A stretch of DNA of 50,998 nt, taken from assembly GCA_013298595.1 (NCBI GenBank), contig JAAFIG010000029.1, forward strand, positions 3,102 through 54,099, in the 5' to 3' direction. Numbering within the stretch: the stretch's first letter is position 1; each line of letters starts with the position of its first letter. Made by a program: the position numbers and the translations under genes. Positions 17,205 to 26,349 of the stretch are shown one piece after another. The DNA comes from Deinococcales bacterium (GTDB taxonomy: Bacteria; Deinococcota; Deinococci; Deinococcales; JAAFIG01). Below the pieces are notes generated by a model. That model did not search any database. It had not been told where the DNA came from and saw nothing but the letters and a program-made list of their open reading frames with translations.

Positions 17205-17568
17205 CACGTGCTCCTTTTTTCTTAGCACCACTCGCCCCTGGTTTAGCCACACCAACCACATGCACTTTGACACTCGAGAGTTCAATACCAGCCAAGGCTT
17301 TAGCTGCATGGACAATACGATCTTTAACATTCTCGGCAACGGCATGAATAGCAGTACCAAATGCCACCACCACATAGACTTCGCATGTCCGTGTGGCACC
17401 TTCACCAGACACAACCACACCATCTCTGGATTGTGGTTGTCCAAGAATTTTCTGAATACCTTCTTTCAGATTTGCTGGTGCCATACCAACCACACCAGGC
17501 ACTTCATGCGCTGCCAAACCCAGTAAACTGGCTAACGCATTCTCTGTGACGTTGATAGAACCTTTCAC
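17197..17568 (-). CDS. Asp23/Gls24 family protein (YloU-like)
   Basis: The 123-residue protein is typical Asp23: KGSINVTENALASLLGLAAH at the N-terminus, the VYVVVAFGTAIHAVAENVK strand-helix, and a basic Gly/Lys-rich tail. The family is linked to the cell envelope and, by gene order, to FakA. The GTG start at 17568 is chosen because GGAGG lies 5 nt before it. An upstream in-frame TTG at 17610 overlaps a TATACT box (17607-17602, minus strand) that is probably the -10. The 97 bp up to coaD hold this promoter. Confidence 0.82.
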   Translation of the reverse strand: MKGSINVTENALASLLGLAAHEVPGVVGMAPANLKEGIQKILGQPQSRDGVVVSGEGATRTCEVYVVVAFGTAIHAVAENVKDRIVHAAKALAGIELSSVKVHVVGVAKPGASGAKKKGARGG

Positions 17569-17665
17569 GCCGACCTCCGCAACAATTGAGACATTCCCAA
17601 GAGTATACAAGTATCCACGATTAGACGCACAACCTAATTATCACAATCTCAAGCCAGTGATATTT

Positions 17666-18208
<543 letters not shown>

Positions 18209-18239
18209 GTGCTTAGGCAGTATTTAGTATAATAATTAA

Positions 18240-18261
18240 GGAGCGAACTCGTATTCGCCCC
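18240..18261 (-). terminator. Terminator of the sulfite-oxidase-fold gene
   Basis: On the minus strand GGGGCGAA, 6-nt loop, TTCGCTCC (one G-T pair), followed by TTAATTATT. Confidence 0.65.
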
Positions 18262-18280
18262 TCGAGATAACAGCTTTATT

Positions 18281-19675
18281 TTAGGATACTGTAACGTTAA
18301 TTGTATGCCAGCCACTTGCAGCTTCTGGCAGACTGTCTTTGACTTCTTGGCTTTGCATTTTGCCACCTGCAAAGCAGCGTACTTGTAATTGATGTTGCCC
18401 ACTGGTTGGTGTCCACTGGAGTGTCCAGCGTGTCCAAGCGTAACGGGCGCGTTTCTCGAGTTGGGTGGCTATTTTCCAATTTTTTCCACCATCAAAGCTG
18501 ATTTCAACTTTTTCAACATTGGTTATGCCAGCGTAGGCAATACCTGTTAGGGTGACTGGTTTTCCTGCCTCGAGTTTTGGTAAATCGTTGATACGGCTAA
18601 GCGCTTGCACGTAAGCTGTACGGCTCCAACCTCGGTTTGCCCAGTAACCAAGACGCTCTTCGCTCGAGAGGGTGATTTTGGTTAACCAGCGTGGTTGTTT
18701 CATGCCATAATGCCCTGGCAGAATCACGCGCAATGGGAAACCATGCTTAGAATTCAGTGGTTCACCATTGATAAAGTATGCCAGTAACACATCGTCTTCG
18801 ATGGCTTGTCCAAGTGGTAAGGATTCGTAGAAACCATCGGCGGCTTCCCATGTGATCCATTTTGCACCGCTTTGCATGCCAACTTTCTCGAGTAAATCTT
18901 TGACTTTTAAACCACGCCAATTGCAATTACCAATTAAACTGCCTCCGATTGGGTTGGAAATACAGCTCATGGTGAATTCCATATCTTTGGGGGTAAATTG
19001 GTCTTTGAGTTCTTGCAAGGAAAACTTTGTGGGTGTGTTGACCATTCCAGCAACCTCGAGTTTCCAATCGGCTTCGTTGAGTTTGGGGTCTAAGGCTTCG
19101 TTGCTAATCGAAACATAGTACAAATCTTTTTGTGAGACAATACCTTCAGGTAAGACTGGTTCAGTTCCTACAGGAGCCGCCACAGCCGTAGAGCCACGTA
19201 GAAGTGGTTGTAAAACCCCAAACGCACCGAGTCCCAAAATACCAGCTGCGCCACCTGTCAGGGTTTGTAATGCCCCGCGCCGACTTGGATTGCTTTGTAA
19301 TGGCTGGAGCGCCAGACGAATACCATAATACATTGCTGCATAAACCACTGCCCAAACGATCGCCATAAAGCCTTGGCTCGAGATCAGCAACCCAAGCGTG
19401 GCAAGCCCCACAGCAATCGTGGCTGGTAGTGTGCCAACCATACCCAGAACTGTAAAACCACCAATCCAAAGTAAACTCGAGCCAAGAAATGCCATGACTT
19501 TACCTGCTTCACCAAAACCAAGTAATTTGTGGACAAATTGAAACATTGCTGGGGTTCCTAGCCAGAATGTGATGGTGTTATAGAGTTTCTCGAGTGGCGA
19601 AGGTAGCCCAACAAAAACTCGAGCAATCAGGCTAAGAGCAGCAAGTACTACACTGGCAATAAAGGCGGGCATCAT
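18281..19675 (-). CDS. Membrane-anchored molybdopterin-dependent oxidoreductase (sulfite oxidase/YedY fold)
   Basis: The protein has 464 residues from the ATG at 19675. Residues 1-130 hold about four membrane helices. A twin-arginine-like segment, SRRGALQTLTGGAAGILGLG, follows. The C-terminal half is a sulfite-oxidase molybdopterin domain with the likely Mo-ligand Cys (about 238) in FTMSCISNPIGG, plus GHYGMKQPRWLTKITL and a dimerisation/Ig-like end. It would oxidise or reduce a small substrate outside the membrane. The start is chosen because TACACT lies 5-8 nt before two adjacent ATGs. No cytochrome or YedZ partner is next to it. Confidence 0.82.
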   Translation of the reverse strand: MMPAFIASVVLAALSLIARVFVGLPSPLEKLYNTITFWLGTPAMFQFVHKLLGFGEAGKVMAFLGSSLLWIGGFTVLGMVGTLPATIAVGLATLGLLISSQGFMAIVWAVVYAAMYYGIRLALQPLQSNPSRRGALQTLTGGAAGILGLGAFGVLQPLLRGSTAVAAPVGTEPVLPEGIVSQKDLYYVSISNEALDPKLNEADWKLEVAGMVNTPTKFSLQELKDQFTPKDMEFTMSCISNPIGGSLIGNCNWRGLKVKDLLEKVGMQSGAKWITWEAADGFYESLPLGQAIEDDVLLAYFINGEPLNSKHGFPLRVILPGHYGMKQPRWLTKITLSSEERLGYWANRGWSRTAYVQALSRINDLPKLEAGKPVTLTGIAYAGITNVEKVEISFDGGKNWKIATQLEKRARYAWTRWTLQWTPTSGQHQLQVRCFAGGKMQSQEVKDSLPEAASGWHTINVTVS

Positions 19676-19735
19676 GGTTAAGTGTACGCTCAAAAAGTGT
19701 ATTTGGTTCAATTTTACAAAAGCACAATTGAAGTG

Positions 19736-19765
19736 CTGACGAACCGAGGTTATCTATGTTACACT
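19736..19765 (+). promoter_or_regulatory. Promoter of the amylosucrase operon
   Basis: CTGACG (19736-19741), 18 bp, TACACT (19760-19765). The expected start site near 19772 falls within the operator below. Confidence 0.5.
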
Positions 19766-19768
19766 GAC

Positions 19769-19782
19769 CGTAAGCGTTTACG
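19769..19782 (+). promoter_or_regulatory. LacI/GalR-type operator
   Basis: CGTAAGCGTTTACG is a 14-bp near-palindrome around a central CG with two mismatches, the classic LacI-family operator form. It covers the predicted transcription start and ends 2 nt before the ATG of the amylosucrase gene, so a bound repressor would block initiation. No LacI-family gene is in the window. Confidence 0.65.
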
Positions 19783-19784
19783 AT

Positions 19785-21722
19785 ATGTTTTCATCTCCTC
19801 TATCATTTTCCGAAAAACATTTGCTCGAGCACTTCGAGACAAAGATTGCAACGGCTGTGCCAGAAAGAGATATCTTACGAGCACGGCTTGAACGTTACTT
19901 ACCCGAATTATTATCAGGACTTGAAGTCTACAAACCCAGCCAAACTCAACTCGAGCAACTGCTAGACGTTTTTATTACCCATCACAGCACACGAAAAGCC
20001 AGTTTGCGTGCTTTAGACCTCGAGCGATTACTGGCTCCAGATTGGTTTGAGCGCCCAGAAACCATTGCTTATGTGGCATACACCGAGCGTTTTGCAGGCA
20101 CATTCCAAGGTGTGCTTGAAAAAGTGCCTTACTTGGAATCCTTAAAAATTAAGTATTTGCACTTGATGCCGTTTTTGCAACCACGCCCTGCCCCTCATGA
20201 TGGTGGTTATGCTGTACAAAATTACCGCGAAGTACGTGCCGACCTTGGCACAATGGCAGACCTCGAGCATTTAACTGCAGTGCTGCATGAAAAAGGTATT
20301 TCCTTGTGCTGCGATCTGGTTTTAAACCATGTGGCAATGGAACATGAATGGGCACAAAAAGCCAGAGACGGTAACTGTAAATACCAGAATTATTTTCATT
20401 TTTATCCAAATCGCACCATGCCAGACCAACTCGAGCAACACTTACCAGAAGTCTTTCCCGATTTTGCGCCAGGTAATTTCACTTGGGATGAAACCTCAAA
20501 AAATTGGGTTTGGACAACCTTTAATACTTGGCAGTGGGATTTAAATTGGGGTAATTTTGATGTTTTCCTCGAATTTGCCGACACAATTTTATGGCTTGCC
20601 AACAAAGGTATTGATATTTTTCGGCTCGATGCAATTGCTTTTATTTGGAAAAAACTGGGCACAAATTGCCAGAACCTGCCAGAAGTACATCAGATCACCC
20701 AAGCTTTACGCAGCGTGGCACGAATTGTTGCCCCAGCCATACTTTTCAAAGCTGAAGCCATTGTGCCACCCAACGATTTAATTCATTACTTAGGTTGCAA
20801 AGAACATTTTGGCAAAGTCTCCGATACTGCCTATCACAACAGTTTAATGGTGCAACTCTGGTCGAGTCTGGCTTCTCGAGATACCCGCCTAATGACCCAT
20901 GCCTTGCGGCGTTTTCCAGCCAAACCCAGCAACACAGCTTGGAATACCTATTTGCGTTGCCATGACGATATTGGTTGGGCAATTTCTGATGATGATGCCA
21001 GAGAAATCGGCATGGATGGTTACGCCCACCGCAAGTTCTTATCCGATTATTACAGTGGCAGATTTTCTGGAACACACGCTAAAGGCTTGGTTTTTCAAGA
21101 AAACCTAAAAACCCATGACCGCCGTATTTCAGGCAGTGCTGCCAGTTTAGCTGGTCTCGAGTTAGCCTTAGAAAATAACGATGCTCGTCAGGTTGAATTG
21201 AGTGTGCAGCGCTTACTGATGACCCATGCCATTGTGATGTCCTTTGGTGGTATTCCACTTTTGTACATGGGTGACGAAATCGCATTACTCAACGATCACT
21301 CTTTTCTCGAGAACCCAGAAATGGCAATGGATAATCGTTGGGTGCATCGTCCTGCAATGCCGTGGCAAACAGTGGCTAAGCTTGAAGATGCAAAAACCTT
21401 GCAACAAAAAGCCCAACAGCAAATGCAAACAGGTATCAAAGCCTTAATTGAAGCTCGAGTTCGCACACCACACTTGCACGCAGCTATTGAAAGTCATGTG
21501 TTGGAATCACCTAATCAGCATGTCTTTACTTTTCAGCGTCTTCACCCAGAAGGGCGTTTATTGGGAGTGTTTAATTTCTCGGAAACAGCCCAAGTTCTAC
21601 CAGCTTGGTGGGTGGGTTTTGAACATGCCATCAACCAAATCACAGGTAAGCCCGTACATCTCGAGCAAGGTTTACTTTGGCTCGAGCCATATCAGTATTT
21701 GTGGCTAGTTGCCACAAATTAA
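19785..21722 (+). CDS. Amylosucrase (GH13)
   Basis: The 645-residue protein has an all-helical N-domain (about 1-90) and a GH13 barrel. Visible motifs: region I LCCDLVLNHVAMEHEWA, region II GIDIFRLDAIAFIWKKLG (nucleophile Asp), region III ILFKAEAIVPP (acid/base Glu) and region IV YLRCHDDIGW. The length and the HDDIGW form fit amylosucrase, which moves glucose from sucrose onto an alpha-1,4-glucan and releases fructose. No signal peptide is seen, so it is cytoplasmic. A PfkB kinase gene begins 12 nt downstream, matching disposal of the fructose. Sucrose hydrolase or trehalose synthase are less likely alternatives. Confidence 0.88.
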   Translation: MFSSPLSFSEKHLLEHFETKIATAVPERDILRARLERYLPELLSGLEVYKPSQTQLEQLLDVFITHHSTRKASLRALDLERLLAPDWFERPETIAYVAYTERFAGTFQGVLEKVPYLESLKIKYLHLMPFLQPRPAPHDGGYAVQNYREVRADLGTMADLEHLTAVLHEKGISLCCDLVLNHVAMEHEWAQKARDGNCKYQNYFHFYPNRTMPDQLEQHLPEVFPDFAPGNFTWDETSKNWVWTTFNTWQWDLNWGNFDVFLEFADTILWLANKGIDIFRLDAIAFIWKKLGTNCQNLPEVHQITQALRSVARIVAPAILFKAEAIVPPNDLIHYLGCKEHFGKVSDTAYHNSLMVQLWSSLASRDTRLMTHALRRFPAKPSNTAWNTYLRCHDDIGWAISDDDAREIGMDGYAHRKFLSDYYSGRFSGTHAKGLVFQENLKTHDRRISGSAASLAGLELALENNDARQVELSVQRLLMTHAIVMSFGGIPLLYMGDEIALLNDHSFLENPEMAMDNRWVHRPAMPWQTVAKLEDAKTLQQKAQQQMQTGIKALIEARVRTPHLHAAIESHVLESPNQHVFTFQRLHPEGRLLGVFNFSETAQVLPAWWVGFEHAINQITGKPVHLEQGLLWLEPYQYLWLVATN

Positions 21723-21734
21723 AAGCTTTGTTTC

Positions 21735-22739
21735 ATGCATGTTGATGTGCTAAAAAGTGTAGCATTAGCCGTGACCAAACAAGCAACCCAGCAATCAACC
21801 AACACCCCGAGCTTACTTTGTGTAGGCGACCTCAACTGGGATGTACTTGCTAAACCAGACCACATTCTGCTCAGCGGTGGCGACACTACTGGGCGAGTGC
21901 AATTGGCTCATGGCGGCTCAAGTGCCAATGTTGCCGTTTGGGCACAACGGGTGGGCATGTCAACAGGTTTTCTAGGCAAAATCGGACGTGATCAATTTGG
22001 GCAATTTGCACTGGCTAAACTCGAGGAAGAAGGTGTGAAACCGCATATTATCTGGTCAGATCAACATGCCACAGGTGTGGTTTTGGTGCTGGTAGACTCG
22101 AGCGGTCAACGCAGTATGCTAACCAACCAAGGCGCAGATTTTCAATTACTTCCTCACGAACTGCCCAAAGAAGTTATTAGTGCTGCCCAACACGTTCACA
22201 TTACCGCTTGGAGTGTCTTTACCGACCCACCTCGAGCCGCCGCATTAGAAGCGGCTAGGATTGCCACAGCCGTTGGTGCAAGTGTCAGTTTTGACCCTGG
22301 CAGTTACCAAATGATTCGGCAAATCGGACGCGAAGAATTCAAACGTGCCACCAAAGCATTATCGGTAGATATCATGTTCCCGAATCTCGAGGAAGGTCGG
22401 GCATTAACGGGCGCACAAAGCCCTGAAGATGTCCTGCATATTCTGCGTGAAGAATACCCAACTACACTTATGTGCTTAAAACTCGATAAGGAAGGCGCAA
22501 TGATTGCCGACTCGAGCGGAATCTTCCGAGTCGAAGCCACCAAAGATACTGTCATAGATGCCACAGGCGCTGGTGATAGTTTTTGCGGTGCATTCTTAGG
22601 GCATTACCTGCGTTCTAAAAACGCTCGAGCCGCTGCCACACTCGCTGCACAAGTGGCAGGTTGGGTAGTCAGTGTTTTTGGAGCAAGACCCGAGATGGAT
22701 GCTGAAATCAACAAACGCATCCTTGAGTTTCGTCCATAG
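21735..22739 (+). CDS. PfkB-family carbohydrate kinase, probable fructokinase
   Basis: The 334-residue protein has the PfkB fold: GGSSANVAVWAQRVG as signature 1, and DATGAGDSFCGAFLGHYLR as signature 2 with the catalytic Asp and anion hole. The first 25 residues are an unusual polar extension before LLCVGDLNWDV; the ATG at 21735 is the only good start seen. It lies 12 nt after the amylosucrase gene and shares its promoter, so fructose is the likely substrate (inference from context; the family also takes ribose, KDG and others). The end is convergent with an unknown gene. Confidence 0.85.
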   Translation: MHVDVLKSVALAVTKQATQQSTNTPSLLCVGDLNWDVLAKPDHILLSGGDTTGRVQLAHGGSSANVAVWAQRVGMSTGFLGKIGRDQFGQFALAKLEEEGVKPHIIWSDQHATGVVLVLVDSSGQRSMLTNQGADFQLLPHELPKEVISAAQHVHITAWSVFTDPPRAAALEAARIATAVGASVSFDPGSYQMIRQIGREEFKRATKALSVDIMFPNLEEGRALTGAQSPEDVLHILREEYPTTLMCLKLDKEGAMIADSSGIFRVEATKDTVIDATGAGDSFCGAFLGHYLRSKNARAAATLAAQVAGWVVSVFGARPEMDAEINKRILEFRP

Positions 22740-22754
22740 AAATAATTTATGACT

Positions 22755-23222
22755 TTATGGACACACTTTTTCAAGGTCTGTGTACTCAAGAAAGTTTAAT
22801 CGATATGAAATTTTTAGTTCGTGCCAAATCTCAGTAAACTCGTCGCCTCGAGTATCACGAGTATTACCTCCAACTTTACAAATCAGTAAATGACGACCTG
22901 ATAACCACTTAAAATTTAAAGACCTAAAGTATTCGTCTCGAGAATTAACTTCCTGACCTTTGATAAAACGAACGATCCTCAGGTATTCACTTTTTCGGGT
23001 TTGAATTGTTCTGGCTACATAATTGATTCCCCAAGGCTCACCCCGATGATCTGGAGCAAGTACCTCAGAGGTAATCATTGTGCCTGGATATGTAAACGCT
23101 ATCTGACAACCACGCAATACGAGCAATGACAAAACGAGAATCAGCGCGATTTGCAACACCAGCATTGTTCGAGCTTTAGAAATCTGAATCACCCATTCGG
23201 ACGAAGTTTTTTCATCAGGCAT
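22755..23222 (-). CDS. Single-pass membrane protein of unknown function
   Basis: I do not recognise this protein of 155 residues from the ATG at 23222 (169 from 23264). It has one membrane helix (TMLVLQIALILVLSLLVLRG) and a mature domain of about 115 residues that would face outside, with Cys near the helix and at the C-terminus. A TAATAT box lies 4 nt before the ATG at 23222. It is located between the convergent fructokinase gene and the foldase terminator. Codon use is less CTCGAG-rich but three copies are present. Confidence 0.5.
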   Translation of the reverse strand: MPDEKTSSEWVIQISKARTMLVLQIALILVLSLLVLRGCQIAFTYPGTMITSEVLAPDHRGEPWGINYVARTIQTRKSEYLRIVRFIKGQEVNSRDEYFRSLNFKWLSGRHLLICKVGGNTRDTRGDEFTEIWHELKISYRLNFLEYTDLEKVCP

Positions 23223-23265
23223 TTCAATATTACATACTCGAGAATACAAAAGTTTCCAAAACAAA

Positions 23266-23289
23266 AACGGAGGCAGTCACGCCTCCGCT
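23266..23289 (-). terminator. Rho-independent terminator of the foldase gene
   Basis: On the minus strand GCGGAGGC, 6-nt loop, GCCTCCG, then TTTTTG; perfect 7-bp stem (CGGAGGC 23268-23274 with GCCTCCG 23281-23287 on the plus strand). Confidence 0.85.
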
Positions 23290-23305
23290 TTAGAATGATT
23301 GACGC

Positions 23306-25471
23306 TTATTTCTCGAGTTTAACTTCTACACTCTTCTCGTCTGGGAAACGCAATTCTTTTTGGAATGGCTTGAAACCTTTAGCTTCAACTTTTAACACAT
23401 AAAAACCATTTGGGATTTTACTCAGGCTGGCAGTGCCACCTTTGGCATCCACGCTTTGCAATGTGGTTGTACCCTCGAGCAAAGTCACTTTGGCTTCGGT
23501 TGCACCAACCAATTTAATTTCGAGTGGTGGGTTCTTAGCAGCTTCGTCAGCTTTGCGCTTATCGTCTTCGGCTTTACGGGTAGCTTCGGCAGCAGCTTTG
23601 GCTTTAGCAGTTTCTGTGGCTTTTGCCTCGAGTTGCTTACGTACACCTTCGTACAAGTTCTTGGCTCCTGCTGCTTTAACAGCGGCTGTTAACCAGTTTG
23701 TACCTTCGGTGCTACGTTTTGAAGCCAAAGCTTTTTCACGGGCATCCTCGAGTACTTCGGTCAGTGGTTTGACTTTTTTCTCTACTAAGCTCGAGACTCC
23801 GAGGATAATAAATTTCTTATCCTTTTGGATCACATCCGAAACTTCAAATGCACCTGCTTTGGTTAGGGCTTTGGCTTCAAAGACCACGGTTTTGTATTCC
23901 TTGGCAATGCTATCTGGGGTTAATGCACCAAGTTCAGAAACAGTACCTTGTTGTTTGGCAGCGCCTTTGGTGAAGTCGCCTCCTGCTTGGGCAATAAAGG
24001 CACTACGGAAAGCCTTGGCAGTTTCGATAGTACTGAAGGTGGCTTCGTTGATATTGGCACTGGCTGGGGTGCTGTATAAAGCGATGTTGTCATTGTAGTA
24101 CTTCGAGACTTCGGTACCAGAAACAGCGACAGCTCGAGTTTGCCATTGCTTGGCTTGGTTAACAACATCTTGTTCTGAACCAAAGAACGGTTGACCTAGT
24201 TTCTTAGCGGCTTGGACACCGACAGCACCTTGGATCAGCGTTTCTAAGGTTTGTGGCTTAAAGAATTGTTCGACCAACTGAGCACTTTGAGCAGCGCCAC
24301 CTTGTTGTAAGAATTGTTGAATTTGTTGGTTTTGCAAGTAAACCAAACGATTCAGTTGGTTTAACCGAATTTCTTCAGTACCAACTTTAGCCACTGGTGG
24401 ATTGAAATACTCGAGTTTTTGTTCAACACCATCTTTGGTAAATTCAACTTTAGCATTCTGTTCAATGGCTTTAATCCAAGCTTCGGTTGCACCATTAGAT
24501 TTGAGTTGCTTAGCATCTTCCTCGAGTTTTTTCTTGGCTTCTTCAAAGGTTTGTTGCCCTGCTGGGAAGTACTTTTCGACTTTTAAGAAGAAAAACTTGC
24601 CACTATCGGCAATGGCTTTGGTAACACCGCCGTCTTTCAGAGCAAAAGCGGCTGTTGCCACGTTGGTTGGCAAAGCAAGTTGCACCACTGGAGCTGGTGT
24701 TTTCTTACCTTTTTCGCTGGCGATAGCACCATCTTCAGCTTTGCTGCCATCGTCTTTGCTGTATTCACGTACCAATTTAACAAAATCTTCTTTGGCATCA
24801 AGCTTGGCTTGGACTTCATCAGCAGTTTTTTGGTCATTGACCACAATTTGCCGAGCCGTGATGCGTTCCTCGTTTTTATAATTGGTTTTATTCAGTTCCC
24901 AGAACAATTTGACTTCGGCTTCTGAAACCTTTTGGGCTTCTTGGATTTCTTTTAAGCGGGCTTGAATTCTTAATTGCAAAGAAATAGTGTCGCGGAAAGT
25001 AGCATCGGTGTACCCCTGAGCACGCACAGCATTTTGGTAATCAGAATCTTTCTCGAGTTTATTATTGGCACGGAAAGTTTTGATGGTATCCGCAATTTCG
25101 CTCGCACCTAAACGCACATTCTTAGAATCGGCTTCGGCAGCTTTAAACAAGACTGTCTGGCTCATCAGTTGATTCTTTAAATCTTCGCCGATCACACCAT
25201 CTAAGCCAAGGCTAAACAATTGACTACCTTGACGATTACGATCAATTTCGCGTTCTGTAACGGGTAAACCATTTACAGTCATCACTGTTTTACCATTGCT
25301 TTGTGCGCCAGCACTACCACCACCAAGGTTTGGGGTGAATTGAATAACCATACCAGCCAGCAATGCCACAGCAACAACGCCAAGCACAACTCGAGAGACT
25401 AAAGTGCGTTTAGAGACAGGTTCTTGGGTCTCGAGCGCGGCGTAACGGGGTTTACGGGGTGTATCGTTCAC
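23306..25471 (-). CDS. SurA/PrsA-like periplasmic foldase with a C-terminal PEGA-like domain
   Basis: The 721-residue protein has a short basic N-terminus and one membrane anchor (VVLGVVAVALLAGMVIQF). A SurA-N-like chaperone region follows (VTEREIDRNRQGSQLFSLGL), then two PpiC-like parvulin regions (about 190-300 and 450-580). A Lys/Ala coiled stretch (about 610-645) leads to an end domain resembling PEGA (LLEGTTTLQS, IPNGFYVLKVEAKGFKP). It should help proteins fold outside the membrane. The GTG at 25471 is chosen because GGAGG stands 7 nt before it; the ATG at 25477 is only 1-2 nt from that site. It is divergent from tRNA-Arg. Confidence 0.82.
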   Translation of the reverse strand: MNDTPRKPRYAALETQEPVSKRTLVSRVVLGVVAVALLAGMVIQFTPNLGGGSAGAQSNGKTVMTVNGLPVTEREIDRNRQGSQLFSLGLDGVIGEDLKNQLMSQTVLFKAAEADSKNVRLGASEIADTIKTFRANNKLEKDSDYQNAVRAQGYTDATFRDTISLQLRIQARLKEIQEAQKVSEAEVKLFWELNKTNYKNEERITARQIVVNDQKTADEVQAKLDAKEDFVKLVREYSKDDGSKAEDGAIASEKGKKTPAPVVQLALPTNVATAAFALKDGGVTKAIADSGKFFFLKVEKYFPAGQQTFEEAKKKLEEDAKQLKSNGATEAWIKAIEQNAKVEFTKDGVEQKLEYFNPPVAKVGTEEIRLNQLNRLVYLQNQQIQQFLQQGGAAQSAQLVEQFFKPQTLETLIQGAVGVQAAKKLGQPFFGSEQDVVNQAKQWQTRAVAVSGTEVSKYYNDNIALYSTPASANINEATFSTIETAKAFRSAFIAQAGGDFTKGAAKQQGTVSELGALTPDSIAKEYKTVVFEAKALTKAGAFEVSDVIQKDKKFIILGVSSLVEKKVKPLTEVLEDAREKALASKRSTEGTNWLTAAVKAAGAKNLYEGVRKQLEAKATETAKAKAAAEATRKAEDDKRKADEAAKNPPLEIKLVGATEAKVTLLEGTTTLQSVDAKGGTASLSKIPNGFYVLKVEAKGFKPFQKELRFPDEKSVEVKLEK

Positions 25472-25509
25472 TTGCATTCCTCCTCGGTGCGTGCTACAAA
25501 TTCATGCAC

Positions 25510-25586
25510 GCGCCCGTAGCTCAGTCGGATAGAGCGTTGCCCTCCGGAGGCAAAGGTCAGAGGTTCGAATCCCCTCGGGCGCACCA
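25510..25586 (+). tRNA. tRNA-Arg (anticodon CCG)
   Basis: The 77-nt cloverleaf is complete: acceptor GCGCCCG with CGGGCGC, anticodon stem TTGCC/GGCAA (25537-25541, 25549-25553), loop CTCCGGA with CCG at 25544-25546, T-loop GGTTCGAATC and an encoded CCA (25584-25586). It reads CGG. It stands alone, followed by a terminator. Confidence 0.97.
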
Positions 25587-25601
25587 CTTTCAGCACACCC
25601 T

Positions 25602-25621
25602 AGCCCCTCGGTTGGGGTTTT
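25602..25621 (+). terminator. Terminator after tRNA-Arg
   Basis: AGCCCC (25602-25607), loop TCGGTT, GGGGTT (25614-25619), then TT; short GC stem with Ts. Confidence 0.7.
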
Positions 25622-25673
25622 AATTTCCCCAAGCGGCTGCTCTTCTCAGCCGTAAGAGTGTAACACGCCACCG

Positions 25674-25701
25674 TTGGGATTCATGAGACATTTGGTACAG
25701 T
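25674..25701 (+). promoter_or_regulatory. Promoter, leaderless type
   Basis: TTGGGA (25674-25679), 16 bp, TACAGT (25696-25701), then 6 nt to ATG at 25708. Confidence 0.6.
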
Positions 25702-25707
25702 ATCAAT

Positions 25708-26280
25708 ATGACTCGAGCACAACACTTAAAGAATGTAGCTGAGGCTTTACAGGCATTATTACAAACCCAACTTATTGAAAGTGACCGCACTTATTACCAA
25801 GCTCGCTTAACTCGGGTAGAAGGGTTGCTCGAGAAAATCGAAAATCCTGAACCTGACGACACAAAACCTGTTAAAACCGCAATGGAATTGCTCGAGGAAT
25901 ACGACTCTCTCGGCGATGTCACACGATGGTATCAACGACAAGCCAAACTGCCATTAACCCCTGAAGTAAAGGCTTGGCTCGAGGAATCGCAAGTGATTTT
26001 AGGCAAAAGCCAAACCGAAATAGCCAGTAGCTTTGCTAAACAGTACGCCACTGCTACTTGGTTGCCTGAAACTCGAGCCGAGAAATTAGCCATTCGAGAC
26101 CAAATTTATGATTTAAGCGAAACCAGAGATGGTTTAGAACAACTACTGACCCTACAAGCCCTAGGGCTTGAACGCCAAGGGCATATCGAATGGTTAGCTG
26201 CTCAAAGAAAACAGCAACAACTCGAGTTTGACGAGCTACAAAACAACATTCAATTACTTAAACAACAACTCTTGACATAA
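25708..26280 (+). CDS. Helical, coiled-coil-rich soluble protein of unknown function
   Basis: The 190-residue protein is almost wholly helical and charged, with probable coiled coils at 30-50 and at the C-terminus (QRKQQQLEFDELQNNIQLLK). No membrane segment or catalytic motif is visible and I do not recognise the family. It is a single gene with its own leaderless-type promoter, followed by hairpins and convergent with the DUF2071 gene. CTCGAG is frequent, so it is native. Confidence 0.6.
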   Translation: MTRAQHLKNVAEALQALLQTQLIESDRTYYQARLTRVEGLLEKIENPEPDDTKPVKTAMELLEEYDSLGDVTRWYQRQAKLPLTPEVKAWLEESQVILGKSQTEIASSFAKQYATATWLPETRAEKLAIRDQIYDLSETRDGLEQLLTLQALGLERQGHIEWLAAQRKQQQLEFDELQNNIQLLKQQLLT

Positions 26281-26300
26281 ACTATGGTTCACATGGCGTA

Positions 26301-26349
26301 ATACAAATATGACAAATTTGTATCCGCTCGAGCATTTGGTTCAAATGCT
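26301..26349. terminator. Two hairpins between convergent genes
   Basis: ATACAAAT/ATTTGTAT (26301-26308, 26316-26323) and AGCATTTG/CAAATGCT (26331-26338, 26342-26349) form two 8-bp stems. They probably terminate both converging transcripts. The second overlaps the stop of the DUF2071 gene. Confidence 0.5.

Noticed and set aside
17205-17444. N-terminal extension of FakA
   Set aside because: It reads antiframe through the Asp23 coding sequence. GTG at 17204 has a ribosome site and matches the family start.
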